Assembly (NCBI RefSeq): GCF_904846175.1
Contig: NZ_CAJGZM010000013.1
Span: 1 to 48,994, forward strand
Origin: Psychrobacter immobilis
Lineage (GTDB): Bacteria; Pseudomonadota; Gammaproteobacteria; Pseudomonadales; Moraxellaceae
Direction: 5' to 3'
Length of the DNA: 48,994 bases
Shown here: positions 8,198 to 18,534 of the stretch, one piece after another
How positions within the stretch are numbered: the stretch's first letter is position 1
Layout of the letters: the number at the start of each line of letters is the position of its first letter
Notes under the pieces: model-generated
The model's database searches: none
What the model was told of the DNA's origin: nothing
What the model saw: the letters and a program-made list of their open reading frames with translations, nothing else
Program-made: the position numbers and the translations under genes

Positions 8198-9937
8198 TTA
8201 AACAGGTTTATAGCTATCACGTAAGCTAACAATTTGGTTAAAGACGGGCTTATCACTGCTATGATCTTCACTATCAGAGATAAAGTAACCTTCACGCTCA
8301 AACTGGAAACGCGTGCCAGCGTCGGCATTGGCAAGTGACGGCTCAACCACTGCTTGCAGCTCAATCAATGAGTTAGGATTTAGCGCTTGATGGACATCAG
8401 CGACGCTACTTGGGTCTTCAGCACTAAATAACTGCTCATACATACGCACGGTGGCGGGTACGCCTTGGCTGGCTGATACCCAATGAATAACGCCTTTAAC
8501 CTTGCGACCTTCAGGATTATTACCTAGTGTCGCCGAATCAATCGTCGCTTTTAGCTCAACCACATTACCAGCGTCATCTAAGATATGCTCAGTCACTGCC
8601 AATACATAAGTATTACGCAGGCGAATCTCATTCTTTTCTGGTGATAAACGCTTATAACCTGCTGGCGGCTCAATCTCGTAATCGCCTTGGTCGATATACA
8701 AGGTTTCAGTGAATGGAATCTCACGTTCGCCCATCTCGACATTCGGATGGTTTGGCTGGGTTAACCATAACGTTTGCGACTCATCGTCAAAACGCGCATT
8801 AACGCTATCCGCTTTTTCAGTTTCCCAACTGCTGACCGCTTCCGCAAAGTTAGTAATAGTCACTTTTAATGGCTTGAGCACTGCCATACCACGTGCAGTA
8901 GTCGTCTCTAATGACTGACGAATACTAAACTCTAATAAGCGAAAATCAACGACGCTGTCTACTTTGGTTACACCCACACGCTCACAGAAATCACGTAAAC
9001 CCTCTGGCGTGTAACCACGGCGACGCATGCCAGCAATCGTTGGCATACGTGGATCATCCCAACCGCTGACGATATTTTCATCGACCAACTGCTTAAGCTT
9101 ACGCTTACTGGTCATGGTATGGTCGACATTTAGACGAGAAAACTCATACTGATGTGGCGGTACTTCAAAGCCAATCTTATCAACCGCCCAATCATAAAAT
9201 GGACGGTGATCTTCAAACTCTAGCGTACATAACGAATGCGTGATGCCCTCAATCGCATCAGAAAGAGGATGCGCAAAGTCATACATGGGATAGATACACC
9301 ATTTATCACCGGTTTGATGATGGGCTTGATGCATGACGCGGTAGATAACAGGGTCGCGCATGTTCATGTTTGGGCTTGCCATATCAATTTTGGCGCGCAA
9401 AACCGCTTTACCTTCCGCAAACTTGCCATTTTTCATATCATCAAAAAGTTGCAGGTTTTCTTCGACACTGGCATCACGATGTGGTGACGGCGTGCCTGCT
9501 TCGTTAAATGACCCACGGTTTTCTTTAATCTGCTCAGGTGACTGCAAGTCTACATAGGCATCGCCCTGCTCAATCAACTGCACGGCCCACGCATACAACT
9601 GGTCGAAGTAGCCCGACGCATGATGCGCCTCTCCTGCCCACTCAAATCCTAACCATTCAACATCGTTCTTGATATTATCGATGTAATCTTGCTTCTCTGC
9701 CGTTGGATTGGTGTCATCAAAACGCAGGTTACAAACACCGCCAAACTCTTCGGCCACGCCAAAGTTTAAGCAGATAGATTTCACGTGCCCCAAATGCAAG
9801 TAGCCATTTGGCTCTGGTGGGAAACGCGTCACAATTTGGGGGTATTTTTGCGCCTTGACATCGTCACGAATGATATTACGAATAAAATCGTTTTTTTGTT
9901 CGTCTTTTTGTGCATTGTTGCTTGAGTGCTCACTCAT
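8198..9937 (-). CDS. glnS: Glutaminyl-tRNA synthetase
   Basis: Class I synthetase that charges tRNA-Gln. It is 579 residues, close to the E. coli enzyme. HIGH appears as HLGH (48-51) inside [16 protein letters not shown]; the KMSKS equivalent is TMTSKRKL (about 280). The C-terminal anticodon-binding beta-barrels follow, including KGVIHWVSA. The N-terminal 20 residues are polar (Asn/Gln/Lys-rich) and not conserved. AGGAGC precedes the ATG, and a perfect hairpin lies 32 bases upstream (9969-9994), possibly in the leader. Confidence 0.97.
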   Translation of the reverse strand: MSEHSSNNAQKDEQKNDFIRNIIRDDVKAQKYPQIVTRFPPEPNGYLHLGHVKSICLNFGVAEEFGGVCNLRFDDTNPTAEKQDYIDNIKNDVEWLGFEWAGEAHHASGYFDQLYAWAVQLIEQGDAYVDLQSPEQIKENRGSFNEAGTPSPHRDASVEENLQLFDDMKNGKFAEGKAVLRAKIDMASPNMNMRDPVIYRVMHQAHHQTGDKWCIYPMYDFAHPLSDAIEGITHSLCTLEFEDHRPFYDWAVDKIGFEVPPHQYEFSRLNVDHTMTSKRKLKQLVDENIVSGWDDPRMPTIAGMRRRGYTPEGLRDFCERVGVTKVDSVVDFRLLEFSIRQSLETTTARGMAVLKPLKVTITNFAEAVSSWETEKADSVNARFDDESQTLWLTQPNHPNVEMGEREIPFTETLYIDQGDYEIEPPAGYKRLSPEKNEIRLRNTYVLAVTEHILDDAGNVVELKATIDSATLGNNPEGRKVKGVIHWVSASQGVPATVRMYEQLFSAEDPSSVADVHQALNPNSLIELQAVVEPSLANADAGTRFQFEREGYFISDSEDHSSDKPVFNQIVSLRDSYKPV

Positions 9938-9968
9938 CGGGCATTGCTCCTAAAGCAAATTGTCAGTT

Positions 9969-9994
9969 CATGCTACGTGCCATCACGTAGCATG
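9969..9994. promoter_or_regulatory. Perfect 11-bp hairpin upstream of glnS
   Basis: CATGCTACGTG and CACGTAGCATG are exact inverted copies around a four-base loop, 32 bases before the glnS start. No T run follows in either direction, so it is not a standard terminator. It could be a leader RNA structure or a protein site. Confidence 0.5.
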
Positions 9995-10135
9995 GAAAAT
10001 TCAAACCAAATCATTAAAAACAAGTTATTAAAAATGATAGTAAAAAGGTAAAGTTGCGTTATTCTATCAGCTTTTGCAAAGGCATTAACAGCCTGATACA
10101 TGACACGAGATAAAAAAGCCGTTAGACTAGCTATA

Positions 10136-10165
10136 ACTTTTTATCCACCAACTTTTTATCCACCA
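10136..10165 (+). repeat. Two exact 15-bp direct repeats upstream of ppiB
   Basis: ACTTTTTATCCACCA occurs twice in tandem (10136-10150, 10151-10165), 45 bases before the chosen ppiB start. Confidence 0.85.
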
Positions 10166-10210
10166 CTTAACAGCGTCATTTTAGGCGCTGCAATCAAGAA
10201 GGAATATCCC

Positions 10211-10726
10211 ATGGTAGACATGCCACCAGTAGTAGAACTAGACACCAATATGGGTGCGATCGTTATCGAACTCAATGAAGAAAAAGCACCTAAAACGGTA
10301 GAAAATTTTTTAAACTATGTAAAGTCTGGTCATTATGACGGCACGATTTTCCATCGCATCATTGACGGCTTTATGATTCAAGGCGGCGGAATGGACGCTG
10401 AAATGAATGAAAAAGCGACCAATGCCCCTGTTGAAAACGAAGCAGACAACGGTCTAAAAAACAATGCTGGTACGATTGCGATGGCGCGTACGCAAGATCC
10501 ACATTCAGCAACCAGCCAGTTTTTCGTTAACGTAAAAGACAACGATTTCCTAAACCACTCTGGCAAAAACATGCAAGGTTGGGGCTATACGGTATTTGGT
10601 AAAGTAACAAGCGGTATGGACGTCATCGAAAAGATGCGCGGCGTACCAACTGGTCGTTTTGGCATGCATGCTGATGTGCCAAAAGAGCCAGTCGTTATCA
10701 ACTCAGCGACCATTATCACTAAATAA
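10211..10726 (+). CDS. ppiB: Peptidyl-prolyl cis-trans isomerase B (cyclophilin)
   Basis: Cytosolic cyclophilin of 171 residues. It opens [20 protein letters not shown], followed by the catalytic loop [18 protein letters not shown] (active-site Arg in FHRII), then SQFFVNV (cyclosporin-site residues) and GYTVFGKV. The frame is open to 10100, but that extension crosses two 15-bp repeats. AGAAGGAA lies directly before the ATG at 10211, and family members start here. No signal peptide is visible, which fits PpiB rather than periplasmic PpiA. Confidence 0.93.
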   Translation: MVDMPPVVELDTNMGAIVIELNEEKAPKTVENFLNYVKSGHYDGTIFHRIIDGFMIQGGGMDAEMNEKATNAPVENEADNGLKNNAGTIAMARTQDPHSATSQFFVNVKDNDFLNHSGKNMQGWGYTVFGKVTSGMDVIEKMRGVPTGRFGMHADVPKEPVVINSATIITK

Positions 10727-10841
10727 CTGTCACTAAATAACTGTTTCTCAGTAATCATTATTCAATAGTTATTACTCAGTAGCGATGAGTCTGTAAAAGC
10801 TTATGAGTCGTTACTGTTTAAAGTTACGAGGATAAGGATAA

Positions 10842-11678
10842 ATGCAAAGTTTTGACCATCTAATTACCACCCGTCCTCATGAGGTGCGGCAAGTATTGAT
10901 TAGCGATTTGCATTTATCGCCTGAAGAGCCTGCCTTAGTGCAGGCTTTTTTGGCGCTGCTTGAGGATTGCCTTGCTCTGCCTGCGCTCAAGCGCTTGTTT
11001 ATCTTAGGCGATTGGTTCGAGGTTTGGCTCGGTGATGATTTTTATTTATCTTTATCCAACGAGGAACGACAAATACATTGGCTCACCCCGCTGATCGTTA
11101 AATTAAAAAAACTGAGGATAGCTGGGTGTAAGATTTTAGTCATGCATGGCAACCGTGATTTCTTATTAGGTCAGCCATTTTGCAATCTATTTGGTGGCGA
11201 GCTGATTTATGAGCCGTACACCTTAGCGGTTGGACAACAAAGCTATCGCTTAGAACACGGTGATGCGCTCTGTACTGATGATAAAAAATATCAGTTTTTT
11301 CGTAAAGTCATGCGCAATCGTCTCACTCAGTGGTATTTATTAAATAAATCGCTCGAGAAACGCTTGGCTATCGCCGATAAATTGCGCCAAAAAAGTCAGC
11401 AGAATAATGCCAATAAAGCCGCTTACATCATGGATATCAATGAAAATGCGGTGATACAAGCAGTGGCTGGTAGCGATGCTCTACTACATGGTCATACCCA
11501 TCGCCCAGATATTCATAAAACCATTCACGGCAAAATACGCTACGTACTTGGTGATTGGCGATTATTAGATGGCGACAAACGCCAGCAAAAAGTCAGTGCG
11601 GTGATTGGCGCGGTGATAGAGGAAGCAGACTCAAACCATATCAAGTTTGATTTATTCGAATTCAAAATACAGGTTTAG
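10842..11678 (+). CDS. lpxH: UDP-2,3-diacylglucosamine diphosphatase LpxH
   Basis: Peripheral inner-membrane hydrolase of lipid A synthesis; it makes lipid X (2,3-diacylglucosamine-1-phosphate) from UDP-diacylglucosamine. It is 278 residues, somewhat longer than the roughly 240 typical. Calcineurin-type metallophosphatase motifs occur in order: SDLHLSPEEP, GDWFEVWLGDD, MHGNRDFLLG, LEHGDALCTDD and LLHGHTHRPD. It follows ppiB by 115 bases on the same strand, as in many gamma-proteobacteria, so co-transcription is possible. Another lipid A gene (the LpxL-type acyltransferase at 27735) lies elsewhere in the window. Confidence 0.94.
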   Translation: MQSFDHLITTRPHEVRQVLISDLHLSPEEPALVQAFLALLEDCLALPALKRLFILGDWFEVWLGDDFYLSLSNEERQIHWLTPLIVKLKKLRIAGCKILVMHGNRDFLLGQPFCNLFGGELIYEPYTLAVGQQSYRLEHGDALCTDDKKYQFFRKVMRNRLTQWYLLNKSLEKRLAIADKLRQKSQQNNANKAAYIMDINENAVIQAVAGSDALLHGHTHRPDIHKTIHGKIRYVLGDWRLLDGDKRQQKVSAVIGAVIEEADSNHIKFDLFEFKIQV

Positions 11679-11710
11679 TGCATCGCTGTTATCAGAAAAA
11701 CACTTTTATT

Positions 11711-11745
11711 AAAAAGGGTCTACTAAATATTTAATAGACCCTTTT
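11711..11745. terminator. Bidirectional terminator between lpxH and orn
   Basis: AAAAAGGGTCTACTAAA / TTTAATAGACCCTTTT hairpin between convergent genes. Confidence 0.8.
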
Positions 11746-11786
11746 CATATTTGGCGGTTAACCTATCTACTCAAACCCACGGCTGA

Positions 11787-12380
11787 TTAATCCTGCGGCA
11801 TCAATTTAAAAAAGTGCTGACGATAGTGCTTTAGCTCACGGATAGAATCGCGAATATCATCTAACGCTAAATGACTACCGCCTTTTTCAAAGTTTCTGAG
11901 AATATCAGGACGCCAGCGGAAGCATAACTCTTTAATCGACGACACATCAAGGTTGCGATAATGGAAGAAGCGCTCAAGCTCAGGCATTTGGCGCGCCATA
12001 AAGCGGCGATCTTGGCAAATGGAATTGCCGCACATTGGCGACTTGCCACTATCGACCCATTTATTGAGAAACTTAATAGTTTCAGCTTCCGCTTCTGCCA
12101 ATGTCACGGTACTACGGCGCACACGGTCAACCAATCCTGACTGCCCATGTTGCTTAGTATTCCAGTCATCCATTTTATTTAACACTTGATCTGATACCTT
12201 GATCGCAAACACAGGCCCTTCGGCAAGGACGTTTAAATCCTCATCCGTCACCACGGTCGCAATCTCGATGATTTCATCGTTTAAGGTATCAAGTCCGGTC
12301 ATTTCTAGGTCAATCCATACCAGCCCTTTTTTACCTTGGTTTCTGATTTTAATCTTATTGGGATGGTCATCGGTACTCAT
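11787..12380 (-). CDS. orn: Oligoribonuclease
   Basis: Essential DEDDh 3'-5' exonuclease that degrades two- to five-nucleotide RNAs, the last step of mRNA turnover. [10 protein letters not shown] carries the first acidic pair; [24 protein letters not shown] and [11 protein letters not shown] carry the others. The start at 12380 (197 residues) is chosen because AGGA lies six bases upstream and it matches family length. An ATG at 12434 is in frame but has no good ribosome site. It is divergent from rsgA, a common gamma-proteobacterial pairing. Confidence 0.95.
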   Translation of the reverse strand: MSTDDHPNKIKIRNQGKKGLVWIDLEMTGLDTLNDEIIEIATVVTDEDLNVLAEGPVFAIKVSDQVLNKMDDWNTKQHGQSGLVDRVRRSTVTLAEAEAETIKFLNKWVDSGKSPMCGNSICQDRRFMARQMPELERFFHYRNLDVSSIKELCFRWRPDILRNFEKGGSHLALDDIRDSIRELKHYRQHFFKLMPQD

Positions 12381-12598
12381 ATCTTGTCCTATGGTCAATA
12401 AAGTTTGGAACAACTTGCGAGCAATGTTAGCCAATTAAACTAACTATAAATGGTCGTGCTCAAATCATATATTTTGCGCTTGGTTGGCTATAATGTCTAA
12501 AACATTACAAAACCACTATCTGCTAGCGGCGCTTTAGGCTGTATGTTAGCAAATTTTCACGCTACACTTAGCAATATTTTTCTAATAGGTCACAACCC

Positions 12599-13702
12599 AT
12601 GGCATTAATCCGGCAACGCAAACTGACTAAACAGCAGATTCGTCGCATCGACAAACAGCAGCTTGACAGTCAAGACAGCATCGATGACAGTTTGATGGAT
12701 GGCGTGGTCATGGCGCATTATGGTAAGCAGCTAGAAGTACAAGTGACTAGCTTGCCGGCAGTAATTCCCGTGCAGCCGGAGATTGCGCCGGATGATCCTG
12801 AGCCGTTTTGGCAAGAGCTGGGGTTAGGCGATATTTGGCGCTGTCATGTGCGTACCAACTTACCGATGCTAGCCGCGGGCGACCAAGTGCGCTGGAGTGC
12901 TGACCCTAATACTGGCTTTGGACGTATCGAGTCGGTCAAGCCACGCACTTCTCTGGTTTCGCGTCCTGATCGCTATCATAAGCTCAAACCCGTCGCCGCC
13001 AACGTCGATATTTTGGCGATTGTGTTTGCGCCGCTTCCTGCCGCTGCACCGACGCTCATTGACCGCTATTTGGTCGTTTGCCATCATGCCGGTGTCAAGC
13101 CGCTATTGGTACTTAATAAAGCCGATCTGCTGGCGCAAGAAAACGGCGTCGATACCAATGAGCTACTCGCACAGTATGCAGCGCTTGGTTATGAGAGTGT
13201 GCTCACCTCGGTCGCTTGTCCTGAAAATATTGCTGATAGCGATGAGCAAGAAGGACTCGATGAATTAAAACGCTATATCGATAAAAAGCTGGTTATTTTT
13301 GCTGGGCAATCAGGTGTCGGTAAAAGCAGTCTCATTAATGCTCTCCTACCCGAATCAGCACAGAGCGTCAATATCATCTCTGAAAACTCAAAACTTGGTC
13401 AGCATACCACCACAACCAGTCGCTTATTGCCATTTAACCCAGATGACTTAACCCAAGGCGGTATTGTTGATACCCCTGGTATTCGCGAATATGGCATTTG
13501 GCATTTAACCCCTGATGACATCATCTCAGGTTTCGTTGAGCTTGTACCACTGGCAGGTGATTGCCAGTTCCGCGATTGTCGCCATACGCATAACAGCAAA
13601 GGCTGCGCGTTATGGCAAGCAGTAGCGGATGGTGAAGTATTGCAGCGGCGTGTTGAAAACCTGGTGACGCTACGAGAAGAGGCGGATACTAAACCTTATT
13701 AG
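12599..13702 (+). CDS. rsgA: Small ribosomal subunit biogenesis GTPase RsgA
   Basis: Circularly permuted GTPase (YjeQ) that checks maturation of the 30S subunit. It is 367 residues. An N-terminal basic segment leads to an OB-fold (about 30-120). The G motifs are in permuted order: G4 LNKADLL (about 175), G1 AGQSGVGKSSLINALL (about 235) and G3 DTPGIRE (about 295). A C-terminal zinc site follows: Cys-x4-Cys-x-His-x5-Cys in GDCQFRDCRHTHNSKGC. The ribosome site before the ATG is weak. Confidence 0.95.
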   Translation: MALIRQRKLTKQQIRRIDKQQLDSQDSIDDSLMDGVVMAHYGKQLEVQVTSLPAVIPVQPEIAPDDPEPFWQELGLGDIWRCHVRTNLPMLAAGDQVRWSADPNTGFGRIESVKPRTSLVSRPDRYHKLKPVAANVDILAIVFAPLPAAAPTLIDRYLVVCHHAGVKPLLVLNKADLLAQENGVDTNELLAQYAALGYESVLTSVACPENIADSDEQEGLDELKRYIDKKLVIFAGQSGVGKSSLINALLPESAQSVNIISENSKLGQHTTTTSRLLPFNPDDLTQGGIVDTPGIREYGIWHLTPDDIISGFVELVPLAGDCQFRDCRHTHNSKGCALWQAVADGEVLQRRVENLVTLREEADTKPY

Positions 13703-13760
13703 CAGAATTAGCAGATGTGTCTAAAGGTTATTGATAAAGTAACGGCGAAGTCATCGCCCG

Positions 13761-13789
13761 TTTACTATAGATGACCTTATCGGTATAAT
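13761..13789 (+). promoter_or_regulatory. Candidate sigma-70 promoter for the rhodanese gene
   Basis: TTTACT (13761-13766), 17-bp spacer, TATAAT (13784-13789), about 70 bases before the TTG start. An imperfect inverted repeat (AACGGCGA / TCGCCCGTT) at 13741-13763 abuts the -35. Confidence 0.5.
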
Positions 13790-13859
13790 AGCGCCTTGTT
13801 CACTATCGTTGGGCTGTCTTCTCAGCTCAACCGAACACTTATTTTTTTGGAGGTATGGT

Positions 13860-14309
13860 TTGGATCGTGCGCTGGAATTTGTGGGCAACCACCCGTTTTT
13901 ATTTGGTATATTAGCCGTACTTGCCGTGCTGTTTTTTGCTATTGAAAACAAACGTAGTGGCAGAAAAATATCGCCCAACACCTTGGGCATGATGGTTAAC
14001 TCGCAAAATGCGCAGCTGATCGATATTCGCACCAAAAAGAAATTTGAAACCGGTTATATCCAAGGCAGCCGCAATATACCTTTTACTGAACTCAAAGACC
14101 GCATTGAGGAAATTCGTGCGATTGAGCACCCAGTTATTATCATCTGCGATATGGGCATACAGGCAGGCGCGGCAGTACAAATGATTGGTAAAGACAGTGT
14201 CTATCGCCTAGAAGGCGGTATCGGCGGCTGGCAAGGCGCTGGTATGCCATTGGTCGGGATAAAAGATGCCAAACCTAAAGGCAAAGCCAAGCCAAGTTTG
14301 CATAAGTAA
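13860..14309 (+). CDS. Membrane-anchored rhodanese-like domain protein, TTG start
   Basis: A 149-residue protein with one N-terminal membrane helix (FLFGILAVLAVLFFAIE) followed by a single rhodanese domain: QLIDIRTKKKFETGYIQGSRNIPF, catalytic-loop Cys in IIICDMGIQAG, then YRLEGGIGGWQGAGMPL. It resembles the YibN proteins commonly found upstream of grxC and secB, as here; a thiosulfate/persulfide role is likely but unproved. The only ATG with the frame (13809) has no ribosome site. TTG at 13860 has GGAGG six bases before it and gives the expected N-terminus. An ATG at 13855 is out of frame and hits a stop within about 20 codons. Confidence 0.85.
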   Translation: MDRALEFVGNHPFLFGILAVLAVLFFAIENKRSGRKISPNTLGMMVNSQNAQLIDIRTKKKFETGYIQGSRNIPFTELKDRIEEIRAIEHPVIIICDMGIQAGAAVQMIGKDSVYRLEGGIGGWQGAGMPLVGIKDAKPKGKAKPSLHK

Positions 14310-14379
14310 GACAATAGATTAAGCTGTGATTTCAATCATGCTAATAGCTATACAGTCTTAGTAACCTGCAGCGTTAATC

Positions 14380-14412
14380 AAAAAGACACCTGTTAAAAGG
14401 TGTCTTTTTTTA
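14380..14412 (+). terminator. Terminator after the rhodanese gene
   Basis: AAAAAGACACC-TGTTAAAA-GGTGTCTTTTTTT hairpin with T7 tail; it separates this gene from grxC. The rest of 14310-14629 shows only AT-rich sequence with a possible -10 (TATAAT, 14585-14590) for grxC. Confidence 0.85.
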
Positions 14413-14629
14413 TGCGTTAATGATGCTACCGTCAGCGCTTTTCAGCCAACACTGCTTGAATTTGAGACAGCCATCCCCACTTTATACTGAGCAGCAGCAA
14501 ATATAGCTGCTATTTACGTATCGATAACGGATGGTATTAATGACTACCCTATAATTTCTTCATCTCATTATTTATCATATTACTTATAATAAAACGACTT
14601 ACCCATAAATTTATAATTAAGGATTAACC

Positions 14630-14893
14630 ATGACTGTCTCTGTGCAAGTTTATACCACTCCTATCTGCCCATACTGCTCAAACGCTAAAAAGTTATTGCA
14701 ATCTAAAGGCGTTGATTATGAAGAAATCGGCATGCATGACATCAGCCGTGAAGAGCGCCAAGCATTGATGCAAAAAACCAACAACTATCGTACGGTGCCG
14801 CAAATTTTCATTGGTGATACCTTTATCGGTGGTTTTGACGAACTCAACCAAATGAACCAGCAAGGCAAACTTGACGAGCTATTGGCGGGTTAA
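14630..14893 (+). CDS. grxC: Glutaredoxin 3
   Basis: Small (87-residue) glutathione-dependent thiol-disulfide oxidoreductase. The CPYC active site is at Cys13-Cys16, TVPQIFIGDTFIGG is the cis-Pro glutathione-binding loop, and GGFDEL follows. Its length is the same as bacterial GrxC. It lies 217 bases before secB, the conserved rhodanese-grxC-secB order. Confidence 0.96.
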   Translation: MTVSVQVYTTPICPYCSNAKKLLQSKGVDYEEIGMHDISREERQALMQKTNNYRTVPQIFIGDTFIGGFDELNQMNQQGKLDELLAG

Positions 14894-14899
14894 TTTGCT

Positions 14900-14953
14900 A
14901 TCTTGTTTTACGGTCTGTTTTTATCTAGGTAAAAATGGACCGTAAAACAAGAT
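14900..14953. repeat. Long perfect inverted repeat between grxC and secB
   Basis: ATCTTGTTTTACGGTC (14900-14915) and GACCGTAAAACAAGAT (14938-14953) are exact inverted copies. The 22-base middle can pair further (TTTTTA / TAAAAA). There is no T-run after it, so it is a strong RNA hairpin rather than a standard terminator. Confidence 0.85.
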
Positions 14954-15109
14954 AAATCGTCTAGCTAAAAGATAAGCTTGCCAAAAAAAACAACTGGCTA
15001 AGAAACATCGAGATAAAATCTCAAACCTTAGTCTCGATTTATATTACAATGATATGTTGTTACAATAACAGTTTGCCCCATTATTTGATTAACTTTTAGA
15101 GGAATTACC

Positions 15110-15562
15110 ATGGCTGAAGAACAGGCACAACCACAATTGGCACTAGAACGCATTTATGTAAAAGATATGTCGCTTGAAGTCCCAGGCGCAGGCGTATTCA
15201 CCAAAGAGTGGAACCCTGAGCTTGATATCAATCTATCAAGCAATGCCGAAAAACTGGATGACGATCATTACCAAGTAGTATTGACAGTCAGTGTCAATGC
15301 TAAAAACGCTGAAGAAGCGGCATTTATCGCTGAAGTTCATCAAGCGGGTATCTTCTTATTAAAAGATATCCCAGAAGACCAAATCGGTCAGATTCTAGGC
15401 GCTTATTGCCCGAACGTGTTGTTCCCATATGCGCGTGAAGTGATCAGCGACATCGTCACCCGTGGTAGCTTCCCGCAGTTATTGCTTGCACCAGTCAACT
15501 TTGACCAAGCGTATGCACAAAGCCAACAGCAAGCCCAAGTTGATGCGCAAGGTAACGCGTAA
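15110..15562 (+). CDS. secB: Protein-export chaperone SecB
   Basis: Tetrameric cytosolic chaperone that keeps preproteins unfolded and hands them to SecA. It is 150 residues. [32 protein letters not shown] and the C-terminal [28 protein letters not shown], a nearly invariant SecB block, are present. AGAGGAA lies before the ATG. It ends at a strong terminator. Confidence 0.97.
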   Translation: MAEEQAQPQLALERIYVKDMSLEVPGAGVFTKEWNPELDINLSSNAEKLDDDHYQVVLTVSVNAKNAEEAAFIAEVHQAGIFLLKDIPEDQIGQILGAYCPNVLFPYAREVISDIVTRGSFPQLLLAPVNFDQAYAQSQQQAQVDAQGNA

Positions 15563-15611
15563 GCCTTAGCAGGATAAAGCCTTAGCTAAGCTACATTAAA
15601 ATAATAGTAGC

Positions 15612-15649
15612 TAAAAGCCGTTTACTTCTCTAAGTAAGCGGCTTTTTTT
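15612..15649 (+). terminator. Terminator after secB
   Basis: AAAAGCCGTTTACTT / AAGTAAGCGGCTTTTTTT hairpin with a T7 tail, 50 bases after the secB stop. Confidence 0.85.
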
Positions 15650-15680
15650 ATGGACGTTTTTTAGCGTTTATTTTAACCAT

Positions 15681-15722
15681 AAAAAAACCCTGCTGCTCGT
15701 GATTACAAGTAGCAGGGTTTTG
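15681..15722 (-). terminator. Terminator after adk
   Basis: AAAACCCTGCTGCT / AGTAGCAGGGTTTT hairpin, 48 bases beyond the adk stop on the minus strand. Confidence 0.8.
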
Positions 15723-15769
15723 AATATGACTGTTAATCAACAAGTCCTATCAGCAATTCTAAAAAAGCA

Positions 15770-16513
<744 letters not shown>

Positions 16514-16582
16514 TCAAAAGCTCAAGTATTTTTAGTCTTGATGCGGCAAGTTACGATGACTTATCTGTTCATGAGACAAGGT

Positions 16583-16612
16583 TGCGCGCCGCTGAAAGCA
16601 CAACGGCGCGCA
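16583..16612. terminator. GC-rich hairpin after ccmI
   Basis: TGCGCGCCG / CGGCGCGCA, nine perfect base pairs, 34 bases past the ccmI stop. There is no U tract on the minus side, so it may be a terminator of another kind or an mRNA 3' barrier. Confidence 0.4.
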
Positions 16613-16645
16613 TTTATTAGTGATTTAGAAGTTGATATAAGCTCA

Positions 16646-17926
16646 TTAAGGAACCTGTTGATTAATAGCCACATTGACCTGATTTTGGTCGGCGCTAATC
16701 ACCACAGGATTACCCGATAAATCGCCTGACTCCGCATTGGCGGTACCGCTATGGCTGATACGCGCAATGACCGCAAGCTGGACTTTATCGCTTCGAGCAG
16801 AAGCTAGCGTGCGCTCAGGCATCATAGCATCTAAGTCGCTTAGGCTAATATTTGCTTCACCCTGCTTAATCACGCTGATTGGTAGACGTTTGGCGGCAAA
16901 TGGTGGGCCACCTTTCACATCACGAATGGCGACAAACAACACATCATCCGCTTTGACCAATGGCAATAGACTAGCATTAATAGAGACAGTCACCTCAATG
17001 CCTTCAGAAGCTTGCTGCTGCTGAGCCGTGACACTTGCACTCAACTCATCAAGACTTGTCAGCGCTTGGCTATGGTCACCCGGTTTAGCCGCAATACTAG
17101 CGCGTAAGCGCTTAATCCAGCCTTGTGCTTGCTCAAAGTTATTACCACGTGCCTCACCCATTGCCATCAGCATTTGAGCGCCTTCATGTTGCGGATTTTT
17201 TGCTAATACGTCCTGCAAGACGCGGCGACTATTGGCATCGAGCTGGCCTTTATTGGCAAAAAAGCTGATTTGCGCATAAGTGGTGGCAATCTCTTCGTTG
17301 TCTGGTGACAAACGATAAGCCCGTGACAAGGCTTCAAGTGCTGAGTCGGTTGCTTCTAATGATAAGAATAGTTCAGACAGACGCATCCAGCGATCAGGGT
17401 CATCAGCATGACGATAAACGTTGGTCTGCATAGCACTAATCAGTTGCGTGCCATCTTCAATCGCCCAAGCAGGCGGCTGATCGATTTTACCAGTTAACAA
17501 GTCATCTGCTACTTGCGCAACTTTATCTTCGGCCTCCCACAGATTAAATACCGGTGTTCGGTCGCTGATTAAAAAGTACGCTAGCCCCGCTAATACTGGT
17601 ACCCATACCATGACAATTAAACGGCTTTTGATACCGGGTGCAACCATTGGTGTCACAGTACGCTGCGCATCCAATAGCTGGCGCTCAAGCTCGAGCTTTT
17701 GATTTTGGTAATGCACTTCATCAATAGTGCCACTGTCTTTATCAGTCTTCAACTCTGCTAGGCGTTCACGGAATACTGCTATATTGATGTCTAGCAGCTG
17801 ATTGTCAACCGGCTTATCTCGTAAGCGTGATGCCCGCAGCCATGGCATGATAATAATCACCGCCAGTAACAGTGCGATAAATAAGCTTAGGGCAATAAAT
17901 AAGCCAAAAGTAGAAAATAGGGTCAT
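16646..17926 (-). CDS. ccmI: Cytochrome c maturation protein CcmI
   Basis: Apocytochrome c chaperone of system I. It is 426 residues. Two membrane helices lie at about 4-28 and 108-128; between them is the cytoplasmic coiled region (FRERLAELKTDKDSGTIDEVHYQNQKLELERQLL), characteristic of CcmI. Periplasmic TPR repeats (about 165-290: WMRLSELFLSLEATDSALEALSRAYRLSPDN) and a beta-rich C-terminal domain follow. It overlaps the ccmH stop by four bases, so the two are translationally coupled. Last gene of the operon. Confidence 0.88.
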   Translation of the reverse strand: MTLFSTFGLFIALSLFIALLLAVIIIMPWLRASRLRDKPVDNQLLDINIAVFRERLAELKTDKDSGTIDEVHYQNQKLELERQLLDAQRTVTPMVAPGIKSRLIVMVWVPVLAGLAYFLISDRTPVFNLWEAEDKVAQVADDLLTGKIDQPPAWAIEDGTQLISAMQTNVYRHADDPDRWMRLSELFLSLEATDSALEALSRAYRLSPDNEEIATTYAQISFFANKGQLDANSRRVLQDVLAKNPQHEGAQMLMAMGEARGNNFEQAQGWIKRLRASIAAKPGDHSQALTSLDELSASVTAQQQQASEGIEVTVSINASLLPLVKADDVLFVAIRDVKGGPPFAAKRLPISVIKQGEANISLSDLDAMMPERTLASARSDKVQLAVIARISHSGTANAESGDLSGNPVVISADQNQVNVAINQQVP

Positions 17927-18534
17927 TTTTTGTCCTCTGTACTGGTGATGTCATGTTCGCTATTAGCATTGCTAGTACTATTGTTATTGCTACGCGACAA
18001 CAAACGATCGAGTTCCGCTTTTTCTGTAGCCGATAACGCCGCAGCGCCATCTACAGTGACTCCACTTTGACCACGGGCAACGCGCTGGCTGCGTTTACTT
18101 TGCCAAAACCAGCCAATCACCAACACAATCAATAATAATGGTGGAAAAAACCATAGTATCCAAGTCGAAGGACGTACTGGCGGCTTATACGTAATAAAGT
18201 CGCCATAACGCTCTTGCATATAAGCACGTATCTCAGCATCACTACGACCTTCTTTAATCATGTCATAGGTTTTTTGCTTTAAATCTTGCGCAATAGGCGC
18301 ATCAGAACCCGCTAGGTTTTGGTTTTGGCATTTTGGGCAGCGCAGCTCTTCGATAAGGCCGCGATACTGCGCTTCCTGCTGTACTGAGTCAAAATCATAA
18401 ACTTCAATCGCTGCCTGCGCACTAAAACTCATGGCCAAACTGATAACAAAACTCAGTAAACACGCAAGCACTAAGCCTGCAATCTTTATTGCGATGCTTT
18501 TTACCTGTATAACTTTTAAGTAGAAGGCATTCAT
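17923..18534 (-). CDS. ccmH: Cytochrome c maturation protein CcmH
   Basis: Thioredoxin-like reductant of apocytochrome c in the periplasm. It is 203 residues, with a signal/anchor segment (about 13-41) and the defining LRCPKCQNQNLAGSDAPIA motif (Cys66, Cys69). MYGD-type ERYGDFITYKPP and a C-terminal membrane helix (ILWFFPPLLLIVLVIGWFW) follow. It overlaps ccmG by four bases (ATGA) and ccmI by four. This is the short CcmH; CcmI is a separate protein, unlike the fused E. coli CcmH. Confidence 0.93.
   Translation of the reverse strand: MNAFYLKVIQVKSIAIKIAGLVLACLLSFVISLAMSFSAQAAIEVYDFDSVQQEAQYRGLIEELRCPKCQNQNLAGSDAPIAQDLKQKTYDMIKEGRSDAEIRAYMQERYGDFITYKPPVRPSTWILWFFPPLLLIVLVIGWFWQSKRSQRVARGQSGVTVDGAAALSATEKAELDRLLSRSNNNSTSNANSEHDITSTEDKK

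Noticed and set aside
10100..10210. N-terminal extension of ppiB by 37 codons
   Set aside because: It crosses two exact 15-bp repeats, lacks a ribosome site, and family members start at 10211.
12381..12434. 18-codon extension of orn
   Set aside because: No ribosome site; the ATG at 12380 has AGGA at six bases and gives family length.
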